Below are positions 9,363-19,059 of a stretch of 40,211 bases of DNA, piece after piece (position 1 is the first letter of the stretch; each line of letters opens with the position of its first letter). The notes below the pieces were generated by a model. The model saw nothing but the letters and a program-made list of their open reading frames with translations. It searched no databases and was not told where the DNA came from. Source of the stretch: Staphylococcus croceilyticus (lineage in GTDB: Bacteria > Bacillota > Bacilli > Staphylococcales > Staphylococcaceae); the NCBI RefSeq assembly GCF_002902575.1, contig NZ_PPRD01000005.1:1-40211 (forward strand), written 5' to 3'. Position numbers and translations under genes: made by a program.

Positions 9363-9396
9363 GGAGTGCCGTTCAAGACAACGGTACTCCCTTTTT
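9363..9396 (+). terminator. fumC terminator
   Basis: GGAGTGCCGTT (9363-9373) pairs with AACGGTACTCC (9380-9390), one G-T wobble, then five T. It lies between convergent genes and may also slow transcription from the minus strand. Confidence 0.88.
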
Positions 9397-9405
9397 ATAT
9401 TTATT

Positions 9406-10230
9406 CTATTTATCGTCTAAATTAACAGAAATGAGTTCTTGAGTGAGTGGATGTTTAAACTCTATTTGATAACTGTTAAGTTCTAATTGTCTTAATGTTG
9501 AATCTCCATATAGTGGATCTCCGATAACAGGATGACCAATCTCAGCTAGATGAACACGAATTTGGTGAGTACGACCAGTATCCAGTTTAATATCTAATTG
9601 ACATACGCCTTCTTTAATCATCTCAGAAGATAGGATATGCGTGATAGCGCGTTGACCTGTATTTGATATACGACGCTTATTTGGATGGAATTTATCTTTA
9701 CCAATCGGCATATCAATCGTTTGAGGCTTAAGCGGCAGTAACGCCTTTACATTCGCCTTATAAATTCGCGTTATTTCATTATCTTCCAACATACGGTCAA
9801 GAATCTTCTTCATTAATGGATTTTTAGCTACAATGAGTAAACCAACTGTCTCTTGGTCTAATCGATGAATAGGTTCAACATAGTCACTATCAATTGTATA
9901 AATCACATGATTCATCAACGTATTACTCTCTTTTAAATCATTTGGATGTGTTTTAACCCCTTTAGGCTTCATTACAATCGCTAAATCATCATCCTCATAA
10001 CTAATTTGCGCATATCGATAACTTGGTACGTAATTACTTTTCTCTTCAGGCGTAGGGATATAAACACGGTCCCCAGTAGACACTTTAGACATTAATTTAG
10101 CGGGCGCGTCATTAATTGTAATTTCTTTAGACATATTAAGTTGATGTAAGTCTTTTTTTGGTAATTTCAACGTTTGAAAGATTTCTCTTAAAGTGAAATC
10201 GTTATAAGTTTCAGGTATTTTAAATTTCAT
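9406..10230 (-). CDS. RluA-family pseudouridine synthase
   Basis: A protein of 274 residues. An S4-like N-terminal region (about 12-58, LREIFQTLKLPKKDLHQL...GDRVYIP) is followed by the catalytic domain with the RluA motif IHRLDQETVGLLIVAKN, in which Asp125 is the expected nucleophile, and the downstream GRTHQIRVHLAEIGHPVIGDPLYG signature in two pieces. Such enzymes isomerise uridine to pseudouridine in 23S rRNA or tRNA; the exact target cannot be read from the sequence. ATAGGAGGATTCT precedes the ATG. Convergent with fumC, divergent from airS. Confidence 0.92.
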   Translation of the reverse strand: MKFKIPETYNDFTLREIFQTLKLPKKDLHQLNMSKEITINDAPAKLMSKVSTGDRVYIPTPEEKSNYVPSYRYAQISYEDDDLAIVMKPKGVKTHPNDLKESNTLMNHVIYTIDSDYVEPIHRLDQETVGLLIVAKNPLMKKILDRMLEDNEITRIYKANVKALLPLKPQTIDMPIGKDKFHPNKRRISNTGQRAITHILSSEMIKEGVCQLDIKLDTGRTHQIRVHLAEIGHPVIGDPLYGDSTLRQLELNSYQIEFKHPLTQELISVNLDDK

Positions 10231-10440
10231 AGAATCCTCCTATTAAGTACGCATTTATCATATCATATCTTCGTTACATTGAGCGTTGCGAATGATAGCT
10301 CTCTTATTGAAATTCTTGCTAACTATTTATTTTTTGAAAATGCATCCCCAACAAGTAGCGTTTATTTTAATAATTTTAAATAATATATACAAACTGTATA
10401 ATGATATAATGCTAATATGAATTTAATTGGAGCGAATAAG

Positions 10441-11556
10441 ATGGAAAAGCCAACTCGTTTAGCGTTATTAAAAGAAATAGCGGAATATCTGAATGAAGAA
10501 ACAGAGCTCTATAGTATGATGAATGGTGCGTTGAAATATTTAATTCAAGGCAGTAATTTTACTACAGGATGGATCTTCTTTATCAATGATGAAGGAGAAC
10601 ATGAGTTAGTAGCAGACGTTTATCTTCCAGGCGCTTTACAAGCTAATAACTGTCAATATATGACGGAAGGCTCATGTTGGTGTGTGAAAGCATACCATAA
10701 CCAAAGATTGACGAAAGCATCAAACATTATAAATTGTTCAAGAATTAACATAGCTGCTCAAGCATATCGAGAAGCTACAGATGATATTACGCATCACGCA
10801 ACGGTGCCACTACGTTCAGGCGACGAACAATACGGCTTATTAAATGTGGCGACACCTCATACGTCAGAGTATAGTGAGGAAGATTTGGAATTGCTTGAAT
10901 CAGTCGCATTACAAATAGGGTCAGCGATTAAGCGTATTTATCTCACCGATCAAGAGAAGGAAGCAGCTCGAATCAATGAACGTAATCGCTTAGCTAGAGA
11001 TTTGCATGATTCTGTGAATCAAATGCTCTTTTCTTTAAAATTAACTGCTCATGCTGCGCACGATATTACGTCGGATGACATAGCAAAGCGAGCACTTAAA
11101 ACTATTGAAGAAACGAGCCAAAATGCTGTGAATGAAATGCGGTCGTTAATATGGCAATTGAAACCAGTAGGACTCGAACATGGTTTAGTACATGCCTTAA
11201 GAAATTATGCACACGTATTAAGTTTAAATTTGGAAATAGAAATTGATGGGCTAATTGATTTATCTAATATAATAGAAGAGCATGTTTATAGAATGATACA
11301 AGAAGCAATGAATAATACGAAAAAACATGCGCATACAGACACTATTTATGTAACTATAAAACAACAGCGTGATACGTTATATGTGGAAATTAAAGATAAA
11401 GGTATTGGCTTTGATACTAAAGCGCAGAGTAGTTATCAATCACAAGGTATAAAGAACTTAAATCAAAGAATACATATGTTAAAAGGGCAATTACATATTC
11501 AGTCAGAAATGAATAAAGGTACAAAATTAAAATTTAATATTCCGTTATCGAAGTAG
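10441..11556 (+). CDS. airS: sensor histidine kinase AirS (YhcS), GAF-type redox/oxygen sensor
   Basis: Cytoplasmic kinase of 371 residues without membrane helices. A GAF-like sensory domain (about 20-165) carries four cysteines at 71, 79, 81 and 99 (NNCQYM, GSCWCV, INCSR), candidates for Fe-S ligation. A HisKA_3 dimerisation domain follows with ERNRLARDLHDSVNQ, where His189 is the phosphoacceptor, then an HATPase domain (EAMNNTKKHAH, IKDKGIGFD). S. aureus AirS is described as an oxygen/redox-responsive Fe-S kinase acting on AirR; assignment here is by this layout and the adjacent airR and xdrA. ATG 10441 has GGAG eight nt upstream; ATG 10417 has no site. Confidence 0.87.
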   Translation: MEKPTRLALLKEIAEYLNEETELYSMMNGALKYLIQGSNFTTGWIFFINDEGEHELVADVYLPGALQANNCQYMTEGSCWCVKAYHNQRLTKASNIINCSRINIAAQAYREATDDITHHATVPLRSGDEQYGLLNVATPHTSEYSEEDLELLESVALQIGSAIKRIYLTDQEKEAARINERNRLARDLHDSVNQMLFSLKLTAHAAHDITSDDIAKRALKTIEETSQNAVNEMRSLIWQLKPVGLEHGLVHALRNYAHVLSLNLEIEIDGLIDLSNIIEEHVYRMIQEAMNNTKKHAHTDTIYVTIKQQRDTLYVEIKDKGIGFDTKAQSSYQSQGIKNLNQRIHMLKGQLHIQSEMNKGTKLKFNIPLSK

Positions 11557-11573
11557 GGAAAGGGGTTTAACAT

Positions 11574-12197
11574 TTGGCAAAGGTAATTTTAATCGATGAT
11601 CATCATATTGTAAGACAAGGTTTAGAATTTTTACTGTCTACAGTGGAAGACTTGGAAGTTCAAGCAAGTTTTGCGGATGGTCAAAGTTTCATAGATTATT
11701 TAAAAGAGAATGCTTTACCAGATATTATTTTACTAGATTTGGTTATGCCAGGAATGAATGGTATTGAAGTAACAGAATTCGTTAAAAAACATTATCCAGA
11801 AATAAAAATACTCGTGTTAACAAGTTACGTAGATGATGAACATGTCATGTCAGCGCTTAGCAAGGGTGCAGATGGTTATGAAATGAAAGACGTCGAGCCA
11901 CAGAAATTAATTAATACTATTTTACAAGTATTGAATGATGAAAAGGTTATTCATCCTGAAGCTAAAAATGTTATGGCTTCTATGTCTCAAAAACCACATT
12001 TTAATAATAAGTTGTCCAAGAGAGAAATTGAAGTTTTACGCGAAATGGTCAAAGGTAAAACGAATAAAGAAATTGCATCTACATTATTTGTTTCTGAAAA
12101 AACAATTAAAACGCATGTTAGCCATATCTTTAATAAACTAGAGGTAACAGATCGTACGCAAGCAGCTATTTATGCAATTGAAAATAAACTAATCTAG
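11574..12197 (+). CDS. airR: response regulator AirR (YhcR), NarL/LuxR family
   Basis: A protein of 207 residues. The receiver domain (1-120) has the acidic pair DD at 8-9, phosphoacceptor Asp55 in IILLDLVMPGMNG, Thr in VLTSYVDD and Lys105 region (YEMKDVEP). A LuxR-type helix-turn-helix occupies about 142-205 (LSKREIEVLREMVKGKTNKEIA, SEKTIKTHVSHIFNKL, written here in parts). It starts at TTG 11574, 17 nt after airS, behind AAAGGGG, so the two are cotranscribed and AirS is its likely kinase. In S. aureus AirR influences respiratory and cell-wall genes. Confidence 0.88.
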   Translation: MAKVILIDDHHIVRQGLEFLLSTVEDLEVQASFADGQSFIDYLKENALPDIILLDLVMPGMNGIEVTEFVKKHYPEIKILVLTSYVDDEHVMSALSKGADGYEMKDVEPQKLINTILQVLNDEKVIHPEAKNVMASMSQKPHFNNKLSKREIEVLREMVKGKTNKEIASTLFVSEKTIKTHVSHIFNKLEVTDRTQAAIYAIENKLI

Positions 12198-12290
12198 TAT
12201 GAAAAGTTAAAAAATTTATTCAAAATAAGTTATTTATGGTATTGAAAATTAGTATGACAAAACAATTTGTTTTAAAAAATAAATGACTTA

Positions 12291-12304
12291 TTAAACTAGT
12301 TTAA
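12291..12304. promoter_or_regulatory. perfect 14-bp palindrome in the airR-xdrA gap
   Basis: TTAAACTAGTTTAA lies 5 nt before a TTGACA (12310-12315) that could be a -35 element. Such placement suits a regulator-binding site. The -10 for this -35 is not clear, so the link is inferred. Confidence 0.4.
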
Positions 12305-12400
12305 TTATTTTGACAATTTTGCCTTTAATAAAATTGTATGTAAAAACAAAAATTCCTCTTTTCATTTTATTGAAAATATATTAAGATGTAATTTGTGTTT

Positions 12401-12429
12401 CAAGAAATGTGTATTATTGCAATTTCTTG
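12401..12429 (+). other. xdrA: inverted repeat in the xdrA leader
   Basis: CAAGAAAT (12401-12408) and ATTTCTTG (12422-12429) are perfect 8-bp arms with a 13-nt loop, 44 nt before the start codon. It is not followed by a T-tract, so it is not a terminator; it could be an mRNA 5' stem or an operator. Confidence 0.5.
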
Positions 12430-12473
12430 CGTCCGGAGAATATAACCCCTATTAGAAAGGTAGAGAATAAAAT

Positions 12474-12938
12474 ATGGATAGACAGAGTTTTACAGATTTA
12501 ATTCAAACAAAATTTAAAATGGTAAGAATTGAAGCGGGCTATACGCAAGATACTATGGCTCAAACAATTGGCCTTTCAAAGAAAACATTAGTTCAAATTG
12601 AGAAAGAACGTGTATTACCTAACTGGACAACTTGCGTATCAATTTGTGCATTATTCAGAGATTCTGACGTGTTAAACAATACATTTGGTTGTGACCCACT
12701 TGAAATTGTACAAACAATCTCACGTAACCACTGTGCATACCCAAACCATTCTACAACAAGTGATATTTATTGGAATACAATTGAAACACGTAACGGTTTT
12801 ATCTTACAAAGCAATAAAGTAAGCAATATCTACAGAGTACTTAACTCTGAGAAACAACCAATTTTCGGTACAGCGAAATTAAGAGAAGCTGAAACTTACT
12901 TTAACAGAAATGCTAAAGAAGAATTAATGCACGTCTAA
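12474..12938 (+). CDS. xdrA: XRE-family transcriptional regulator XdrA
   Basis: A protein of 154 residues. An XRE-type helix-turn-helix lies at about 10-65 (MVRIEAGYTQDTMAQTIGL, SKKTLVQIEKER), followed by a C-terminal part (IYWNTIETRNGFILQSNKVS, YRVLNSEKQPIFGTAKLREA) that I know only from the staphylococcal XdrA proteins. In S. aureus XdrA lies next to airSR and affects spa transcription and beta-lactam tolerance. The gene has a long leader with a palindrome and a hairpin and ends at a strong terminator (13021), so it is separately transcribed. AGAAAGG lies 13 nt before the ATG, a rather long spacing. Confidence 0.85.
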   Translation: MDRQSFTDLIQTKFKMVRIEAGYTQDTMAQTIGLSKKTLVQIEKERVLPNWTTCVSICALFRDSDVLNNTFGCDPLEIVQTISRNHCAYPNHSTTSDIYWNTIETRNGFILQSNKVSNIYRVLNSEKQPIFGTAKLREAETYFNRNAKEELMHV

Positions 12939-13020
12939 TAAGACATAAGAGATTAAATAAAGTGATAGTAGAATCTATTAATGATTTAATCACTATTAAA
13001 TAATATATTTAAATTTCGCG

Positions 13021-13061
13021 AGACGGATTTGTTGTGTATAGTCAATAAATTCGTCTTTTTT
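13021..13061 (+). terminator. xdrA terminator
   Basis: A 14-bp stem, AGACGGATTTGTTG (13021-13034) with CAATAAATTCGTCT (13043-13056), two G-T wobbles, then a run of T. Confidence 0.88.
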
Positions 13062-13185
13062 AATACATTGAAGAAAAATTTATAAGCAATTAACTATTAT
13101 CTTACTTAAACGTTTAAATCATGAGATTTTAAACAGTGCATGATATAATTTGCTTAATGCTATAACACAATAAGGAGAATAACCA

Positions 13186-14316
13186 ATGCAAGCTTTTTTA
13201 GTAATACTTTTCATGGTAGTAGTGGGGGCAGTGATTGGTGGCGTAACCAACGTAATTGCAATTCGCATGCTATTTCATCCTTATAAGTCTTATTATATTT
13301 TTAAAATGCGTATTCCATTTACGCCAGGGCTTATCCCTAAACGTAGAGATGAAATTGCGACGAAAATTGGTCAAGTCATCGAAGAACATCTTATTACTGA
13401 GTCCGTTATTCATGATAAATTAAACGAACCGAATACAAGAGCAACGATTAATGAGTTTGTGATAGAGCAAATAGCTAAACTTAGACGTGATGATGCAACG
13501 GTTCGAAACTTTGCGCATAGCTTTGATATTGATATCGATCACTTAATTAATGATAAATTAGACGACACAATCTCTAATAAAATGAATCAGTATTATCAAG
13601 AACATCGCCATGTGCCTATCGCAGACATTTTACCTGAAGAAGCTATTTCAATGATTGATGATAAGATGGATAACGTTGGCGATTTGCTATGTGAAAGAGC
13701 ACGTATCTATTTAGCTTCAGATAAAGGCGCTCGCGATATTTACGATATGTTAGATACATTTTTTGCTGAAAAGGGAAAAATCGTTGGGCTGTTACAAATG
13801 TTTATGACTAAAGAGAGTATTGCCGACCGAATTCAACATGAATTAATCCGTTTAACAAGTCATCCGAAGGCAAAAGGTATTATCGATCAAGTCATTCATA
13901 ATGAATATGAAACGTTAAAGAACCAATCTTTAGGACAAGTTGTTAAAGAAGAACAATTTTCAAAAATATCAGAGTCTACAACACAATGGCTAACATCTTA
14001 TTTAAACTTAAATGACAAAGTTAATACGCCATTTAGCGAATTGGCACCTCAGTTCATTAATTATTTAGAAGCAGAGGTTGCTAATAAAATTACAAATTTA
14101 ATTGTGGATCAAGCTTCAAAACATGTTTCAACAATTATGGAAAAAATTAATTTACGTAAATTAGTAGAGGATCAGATTAACACATTTGATTTAGATTATA
14201 TTGAACGTTTAATTATTGAAATCGCTAATAAAGAACTTAAATTAATTATGTCATTAGGCTTTATTTTAGGAGGAATTATTGGTTTCTTCCAAGGTCTAGT
14301 CGCAATCTTTGTCTAA
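13186..14316 (+). CDS. yheB: DUF445 membrane protein (UPF0754, YheB-like)
   Basis: A protein of 376 residues with a hydrophobic N-terminal helix (about 2-22), the family-typical early block IRMLFHPYKSYYIFKMRIPFT in parts with PGLIPKRRDEIATKIGQVIEEHL, a long charged helical middle, and a C-terminal hydrophobic helix (about 352-374) containing GFILGGIIGFFQG. The middle is thus probably held at the membrane by both ends. AAGGAG precedes the ATG. The yheB-yheA order matches Bacillus. Molecular function is unknown in the family. Confidence 0.92.
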   Translation: MQAFLVILFMVVVGAVIGGVTNVIAIRMLFHPYKSYYIFKMRIPFTPGLIPKRRDEIATKIGQVIEEHLITESVIHDKLNEPNTRATINEFVIEQIAKLRRDDATVRNFAHSFDIDIDHLINDKLDDTISNKMNQYYQEHRHVPIADILPEEAISMIDDKMDNVGDLLCERARIYLASDKGARDIYDMLDTFFAEKGKIVGLLQMFMTKESIADRIQHELIRLTSHPKAKGIIDQVIHNEYETLKNQSLGQVVKEEQFSKISESTTQWLTSYLNLNDKVNTPFSELAPQFINYLEAEVANKITNLIVDQASKHVSTIMEKINLRKLVEDQINTFDLDYIERLIIEIANKELKLIMSLGFILGGIIGFFQGLVAIFV

Positions 14317-14385
14317 CGAACCATAATATGTTATGGTAATAAAGAGTTGTCAAAACATCATTACACGAAGGAGTGCAATATAGAC

Positions 14386-14730
14386 ATGGCAGTAAATTTA
14401 TATGATTACGCAAATAATTTAGAACAAGCTTTAAGAGATAGCGATGAATACAAAGCAATTAAAGATGCTTTCTCTAAAGTTAAAAACAATGAAGAATCTA
14501 AAAAATTATTCGATGAGTTCCGTGAAACTCAATTAAACTTCCAACAAAAACAAATGCAAGGGGAAGAAATTCCTGAAGAAGATTTAGCAAAAGCTCAAGA
14601 ACAAGCTCAAGCAATTGAAAAAGACGAAAATATTTCTGAATTAATGCAAGCTGAGCAAAAAATGAGCCAAGTATTCCAAGAAATCAACCAAATCATTGTA
14701 AAACCTTTAGATGAAATCTATGCTGACTAA
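14386..14730 (+). CDS. yheA: YlbF/YmcA-family protein (UPF0342, YheA-like)
   Basis: A soluble, almost wholly helical protein of 114 residues ([17 protein letters not shown]..., with many Glu, Gln and Lys). It resembles the YlbF/YmcA superfamily, whose better-known members form a complex with RNase Y in Bacillus; for the YheA branch no role is fixed. ATG 14386 follows AAGGAG at 14368-14373; an earlier in-frame codon at 14347 lacks a site. It lies 69 nt after yheB with no terminator between, so they probably share a transcript ending at 14839. Confidence 0.88.
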   Translation: MAVNLYDYANNLEQALRDSDEYKAIKDAFSKVKNNEESKKLFDEFRETQLNFQQKQMQGEEIPEEDLAKAQEQAQAIEKDENISELMQAEQKMSQVFQEINQIIVKPLDEIYAD

Positions 14731-14793
14731 TTAATAGTCTAGGTTTTAGATAATGAAATTTTATACAAATACTGATAGAGTAATCTTCAGTCT

Positions 14794-14839
14794 AAAGCTA
14801 CAAAACTTTCTAGTTGAAGAAAGTCTTGTAGCTTTTTTT
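14794..14839 (+). terminator. yheBA terminator
   Basis: AAAGCTACAA (14794-14803) pairs with TTGTAGCTTT (14826-14835), with further AACTTTC/GAAAGT pairing inside, then seven T. Confidence 0.9.
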
Positions 14840-14936
14840 AATATGTCATGTTCATCGACCCAAATAAATAAGATATGATAAAATATATAAATACATAATA
14901 GAGACATCTAATCCTAATACTAAGGAGCCTAAACTG

Positions 14937-16133
14937 ATGATTAAATTTATTCACTGTGCGGATTTGCACCTTGATAGTCCTTTCAAATCTAAAAGCCATT
15001 TAGCGCCAAAAATTTTCGAAGATGTGCAAAATAGTGCTTATGAAAGTTTTAAAAAAATCGTAGATATTGCTCTAAAAGAAGAAGTAGATTTCCTACTTAT
15101 TGTAGGAGACTTATTCGATAACGAGAATCGCACGTTGCGTGCTGAAGTGTTTTTAAAAGAACAATTTAAACGTTTAGAAAAAGAACAAATCTTTGTATAT
15201 ATAGTGCATGGGAATCATGACCCGTTAACTGAAAGAATTACTGATGACTGGCCTGACAATGTATCTGTCTTTTCAAATAGAGTTGAAACATATCAAGCAA
15301 TAACTAAAGAAGGCGAAACGATTAATATACATGGCTTTAGTTATCAAAATAATGCAAGTTATGAGAATAAAATCGATGAATATCCTTCTAGCCAAGGTGC
15401 TAACGGCATTCATATTGGTATGCTTCATGGTACATATAGTAAATCAAGTACTAAAGATCGCTACACAGAATTTATATTAGAAGATTTAAAAAGTAAACTT
15501 TATCATTATTGGGCATTGGGTCATATCCATGAACGTCAAGAATTAAGCGACATGCCACCAATTCATTATTCAGGCAATATTCAAGGTCGACATTTTGGTG
15601 AGCAAGGCGAAAAAGGTTGCTTACTTGTAGAAGGGGATAGTCTAAAACTGACAACAGAATTTATCCCTACCCAATCTATTCGTTTCGATACAGCTACAAT
15701 TGAGACAGATAAAACGAATAAACAAGGTATCTATGAAGTAGTACAAAATTTTAAAGATAGTGTGCGTTCACAAGGAAAAGCATTCTATAGACTTACTTTA
15801 AATATAGATAGTGAAAAGGCGATATCATCTCAAGATATTAGCCAAATCAAAGCAATGATTGATGAGTATGAAGAAAATGAAAACCACTTTATAGTCATTG
15901 AAGATTTAATATTTAATTATATTCAAAATGAAGATGCGCCACTTGTGCGAGAATTCTCAAAAGACTTAATTGAGGATACTAAATTGTTTGAAGAAGCAAT
16001 GACAGAACTATATTTAAATCCAAGAGCTTCCAAATATTTAGAAGATTATACTACGTTCAATAAAGTTGAGTTAGTTGATCGAGCTGAGAAATTATTAAAA
16101 GAAGACATGCGAGGTGACAACAATGATCATTAA
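14937..16133 (+). CDS. yhaO: YhaO-like metallophosphoesterase (SbcD/Mre11-type DNA exonuclease)
   Basis: A protein of 398 residues. The N-terminal calcineurin-like phosphoesterase domain shows all metal-binding motifs: CADLHLDSPF (Asp and His), VGDLFDNENRT, VHGNHDP, GMLHGTYS and ALGHIHERQ. A C-terminal cap domain follows (about 270-398). By analogy with SbcD/Mre11 it should be a Mn-dependent DNA nuclease that works with the SbcC-like ATPase encoded next; its 3' end overlaps that gene by 11 nt. TAAGGAGCC precedes the ATG. B. subtilis YhaO is its likely counterpart; the substrate is not known from sequence. Confidence 0.9.
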   Translation: MIKFIHCADLHLDSPFKSKSHLAPKIFEDVQNSAYESFKKIVDIALKEEVDFLLIVGDLFDNENRTLRAEVFLKEQFKRLEKEQIFVYIVHGNHDPLTERITDDWPDNVSVFSNRVETYQAITKEGETINIHGFSYQNNASYENKIDEYPSSQGANGIHIGMLHGTYSKSSTKDRYTEFILEDLKSKLYHYWALGHIHERQELSDMPPIHYSGNIQGRHFGEQGEKGCLLVEGDSLKLTTEFIPTQSIRFDTATIETDKTNKQGIYEVVQNFKDSVRSQGKAFYRLTLNIDSEKAISSQDISQIKAMIDEYEENENHFIVIEDLIFNYIQNEDAPLVREFSKDLIEDTKLFEEAMTELYLNPRASKYLEDYTTFNKVELVDRAEKLLKEDMRGDNNDH

Positions 16134-19059
16134 ATCACTTGAGATATATGGTTATGGTAAATTCGTAGAACGAAAGATTACCTTTAACGACGCATTTACT
16201 GAAATTTATGGCGAGAATGAAGCAGGTAAATCGACTATTCAAGCCTTTATCCATTCAATATTATTTGGATTTCCAACTAAGAAAGAAAAAGAACCACGTT
16301 TAGAACCTCGCATGGGAAATCAATATGGTGGGAAACTTACACTCATCTTTGATGATAAATCTGAAGTTGTCGTCGAACGTATCAAAGGAAGTGCACAAGG
16401 GGACGTTAAAGTTTATCTTGAAAATGGGCTTATCCGTGATGAAGCATGGTTAAAAAAGAAATTAAATTATATCTCTAAAAAAACATATCAAGGTATTTTT
16501 TCTTTTAATGTTTTAGGTTTACAAGATATTCATCGAAATATGGATGAAAAGCAATTACAAAATTATCTTTTAGAAGCAGGGGCACTAGGCTCGTCTGAAT
16601 TTACTTCAATGGGAAATATGATTGCGCAAAAGAAAGCAACGCTTTATAAAAAAGCTGGGAAAAATCCAATTTTAAATAAACAAATTGAAGATTTAAAACA
16701 GTTAGAAATGCAAATTAGAACTGAAGAAGCGAAGTTAGATGAGTATCATCGTTTAATAGATGACAGAGATAAATCTCAGCGTCATTTATCGCATTTGAAA
16801 GATAATTTAACTCAACTTTCTAAAATGCACGAAAGTAAGCAAAAAGAGCTCGCAATTCACCCTCAAGCTCAAGAGTGGAAAAGCTTAGAACAAAAGCTAA
16901 ATATCGAACCACTTAAATTTCCTGAAAAAGGGATTGAACGATATGAAACGGCTGCCCGTTATAAGCAATCTTTAGAAAAAGATATCAGTATACAAGAAGA
17001 AAGATTAAAGAAAGTTGAAAGAGACTTTAATGAGATAGAACTTCCTTCTGAAGAAGCGGTTAAGAACTTCTATCGTTTATCTCAAGAAGAAAATGATATT
17101 CAAAAAACTGAAGTAGAGGTTGCATCACTTAATAAAGAAATCGATGCCACTCATAGAGAACAACAAACATTAAAAACAAATTTAGGCTGGCAAGATGTGT
17201 ATCATGAAACAGATACGTCTGAAGCAATGAAAAATTATGTGAGCCAAAAGATTAAAGAACGTAACGAACAAGAAAGTCAGAAACAACAAATTGAAAGAAT
17301 CATTGATGAAATAAAAATCGAACAACAAGCGATTGCTAAAGAGATTACATCGCTTGAAAAAGATTTAGTTTCTGAAACGTCGCTTGAAAAGAAAAAGGAA
17401 TATAATCAACAAAAATTAGAACTTCAAGAAAAAGAAAGCTTATACAATAAATTAAAAGAAACATTTGAACAAGAAAAAGAAAGAAAAAATAAACGTAACT
17501 GGTGGTTAAGAGCTAGCTTTATTATTTTAAGTTTAGTTGGATTAGGTTTAACAATCTTTTCATTTGCTACAGCAAATATGGTATTTGGAATAATATTTAC
17601 TATTCTTACAATATTATTTGTCGTAGGCATTTTCATGACAAAATCAAAAGATGTGGATTATAGCGAAACGTTTAGTGATGAAATTAATAATTTAGAACAA
17701 CAAATTAAAGAATTAGAAGAAAAATACGATTTAAACTTTGATTTAGATCAACAATATCATCTTCGAGAACGTTGGAATAATGCTAGTAAAAGTAAAAATA
17801 TCTTAATTAATAAATCGGCACATCAACAAAATTTATTAGATAATACAAACAAAGAATTGAATGAGATATCTAGCAATTTACAAGAAGTTAAGTCAGACAT
17901 AAAATTACCTGAAAAAATGACCGATGAGTTATTGATAAGTAGTTTCACTACAATGAATCAATTGAAGGCTAATGATAGTCATTTGAAAAACTTAATTCAG
18001 CAGCGAGATAAATTAAATCAAAAGCTGACTTTATTCTATGAAAAAGCTCAAAATCAAGTTGCTCATGAATTGACGCACTTCAACAAAGTTTCTTTATTTA
18101 ATGATATGAAAAAATGGATCTCTACATATGAAGTAAATAAAGAAAAGAAAAATCAATTGCAAAATCAACTTCAGTTATTAGGCAATGAAATAAAGCAATT
18201 AAAACTAAGATTAACTGAAAACGAAGAAACAATTCAAAAATTGTTTGAATTTATTAACGTAAACAATGAAACAGATTATTATCAACATTATGAGCAATAC
18301 CAACAGTATCAACAAAACTTAGTGCGCTTTAATGATTTAACAACTTATTTAGAAAATCATCACTTCTCTTATGAAGATAGCTCTAATTTAAGTAGTAAAA
18401 CAACGGTTCAAGTGGAAGATGAAGACCAATTATTAGCGCAACAAGTAGATGATTATAATGATCAGTATTTAGAGAAACAAATGGAAGTAAGCGAATTGAC
18501 TGCGCAAATTAATCAAATGGAGACAGACAAGACATTATCGCAATTACGCCATAACTATCATAGCTTAAAAAATAGAATGAATGATATTGCTAAAGATTGG
18601 GCGAGTTTAAGCTATTTAGAAGCGTTAGTAAATGAACACATTAAACAAATTAAAGATAAACGCTTACCACAAGTGATAAATGAAGCAATTAATATCTTTA
18701 AATCTTTAACAAATGATAATTATAATTTGATTACTTATGAAAATGATTCAATCATGGTCAAACATCATAATGGACAGATGTATCATCCATTAGAGTTAAG
18801 TCAATCAACGAAAGAATTATTATATATAGCGTTAAGAATCAGTTTAATTAAAGTATTACGTCCATATTATCCATTCCCAATCATAATTGATGATGCGTTT
18901 GTACATTTTGATAAACAAAGAAAATCAATGATGTTAAACTATTTAAGAGAGTTAGCATATGATTATCAAGTGCTTTACTTTACATGCACAAAAGATACTA
19001 CGATTCCTTCTAAAGAAATGCTGATATTAAATAAAATAGAGGAAGGCGGTAAACGATGA
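16123..19059 (+). CDS. yhaN: YhaN-like SbcC/Rad50-type AAA ATPase with membrane segments
   Basis: A protein of 978 residues. The N-terminal ATPase half has Walker [12 protein letters not shown] (about 30-40). A very long coiled coil, rich in Gln, Glu and Lys, follows (about 175-860), interrupted at about 460-508 by two hydrophobic segments ([18 protein letters not shown] and [18 protein letters not shown]). The C-terminal half has [17 protein letters not shown] (signature-like) and Walker [13 protein letters not shown]. Thus a Rad50-like partner of YhaO that may be anchored to the membrane at the hinge of its coiled coil. ATG 16123 follows GAGGTG; the GTG at 16114 is less likely. It overlaps yhaO by 11 nt and yhaM by 4 nt. 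Confidence 0.9.
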   Translation: MIIKSLEIYGYGKFVERKITFNDAFTEIYGENEAGKSTIQAFIHSILFGFPTKKEKEPRLEPRMGNQYGGKLTLIFDDKSEVVVERIKGSAQGDVKVYLENGLIRDEAWLKKKLNYISKKTYQGIFSFNVLGLQDIHRNMDEKQLQNYLLEAGALGSSEFTSMGNMIAQKKATLYKKAGKNPILNKQIEDLKQLEMQIRTEEAKLDEYHRLIDDRDKSQRHLSHLKDNLTQLSKMHESKQKELAIHPQAQEWKSLEQKLNIEPLKFPEKGIERYETAARYKQSLEKDISIQEERLKKVERDFNEIELPSEEAVKNFYRLSQEENDIQKTEVEVASLNKEIDATHREQQTLKTNLGWQDVYHETDTSEAMKNYVSQKIKERNEQESQKQQIERIIDEIKIEQQAIAKEITSLEKDLVSETSLEKKKEYNQQKLELQEKESLYNKLKETFEQEKERKNKRNWWLRASFIILSLVGLGLTIFSFATANMVFGIIFTILTILFVVGIFMTKSKDVDYSETFSDEINNLEQQIKELEEKYDLNFDLDQQYHLRERWNNASKSKNILINKSAHQQNLLDNTNKELNEISSNLQEVKSDIKLPEKMTDELLISSFTTMNQLKANDSHLKNLIQQRDKLNQKLTLFYEKAQNQVAHELTHFNKVSLFNDMKKWISTYEVNKEKKNQLQNQLQLLGNEIKQLKLRLTENEETIQKLFEFINVNNETDYYQHYEQYQQYQQNLVRFNDLTTYLENHHFSYEDSSNLSSKTTVQVEDEDQLLAQQVDDYNDQYLEKQMEVSELTAQINQMETDKTLSQLRHNYHSLKNRMNDIAKDWASLSYLEALVNEHIKQIKDKRLPQVINEAINIFKSLTNDNYNLITYENDSIMVKHHNGQMYHPLELSQSTKELLYIALRISLIKVLRPYYPFPIIIDDAFVHFDKQRKSMMLNYLRELAYDYQVLYFTCTKDTTIPSKEMLILNKIEEGGKR

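Noticed and set aside
11935..12141. Plus-strand frame of 68 residues
   Set aside because: It is a shifted frame within airR, Lys/Leu-rich as expected for A+T-rich shadow frames.
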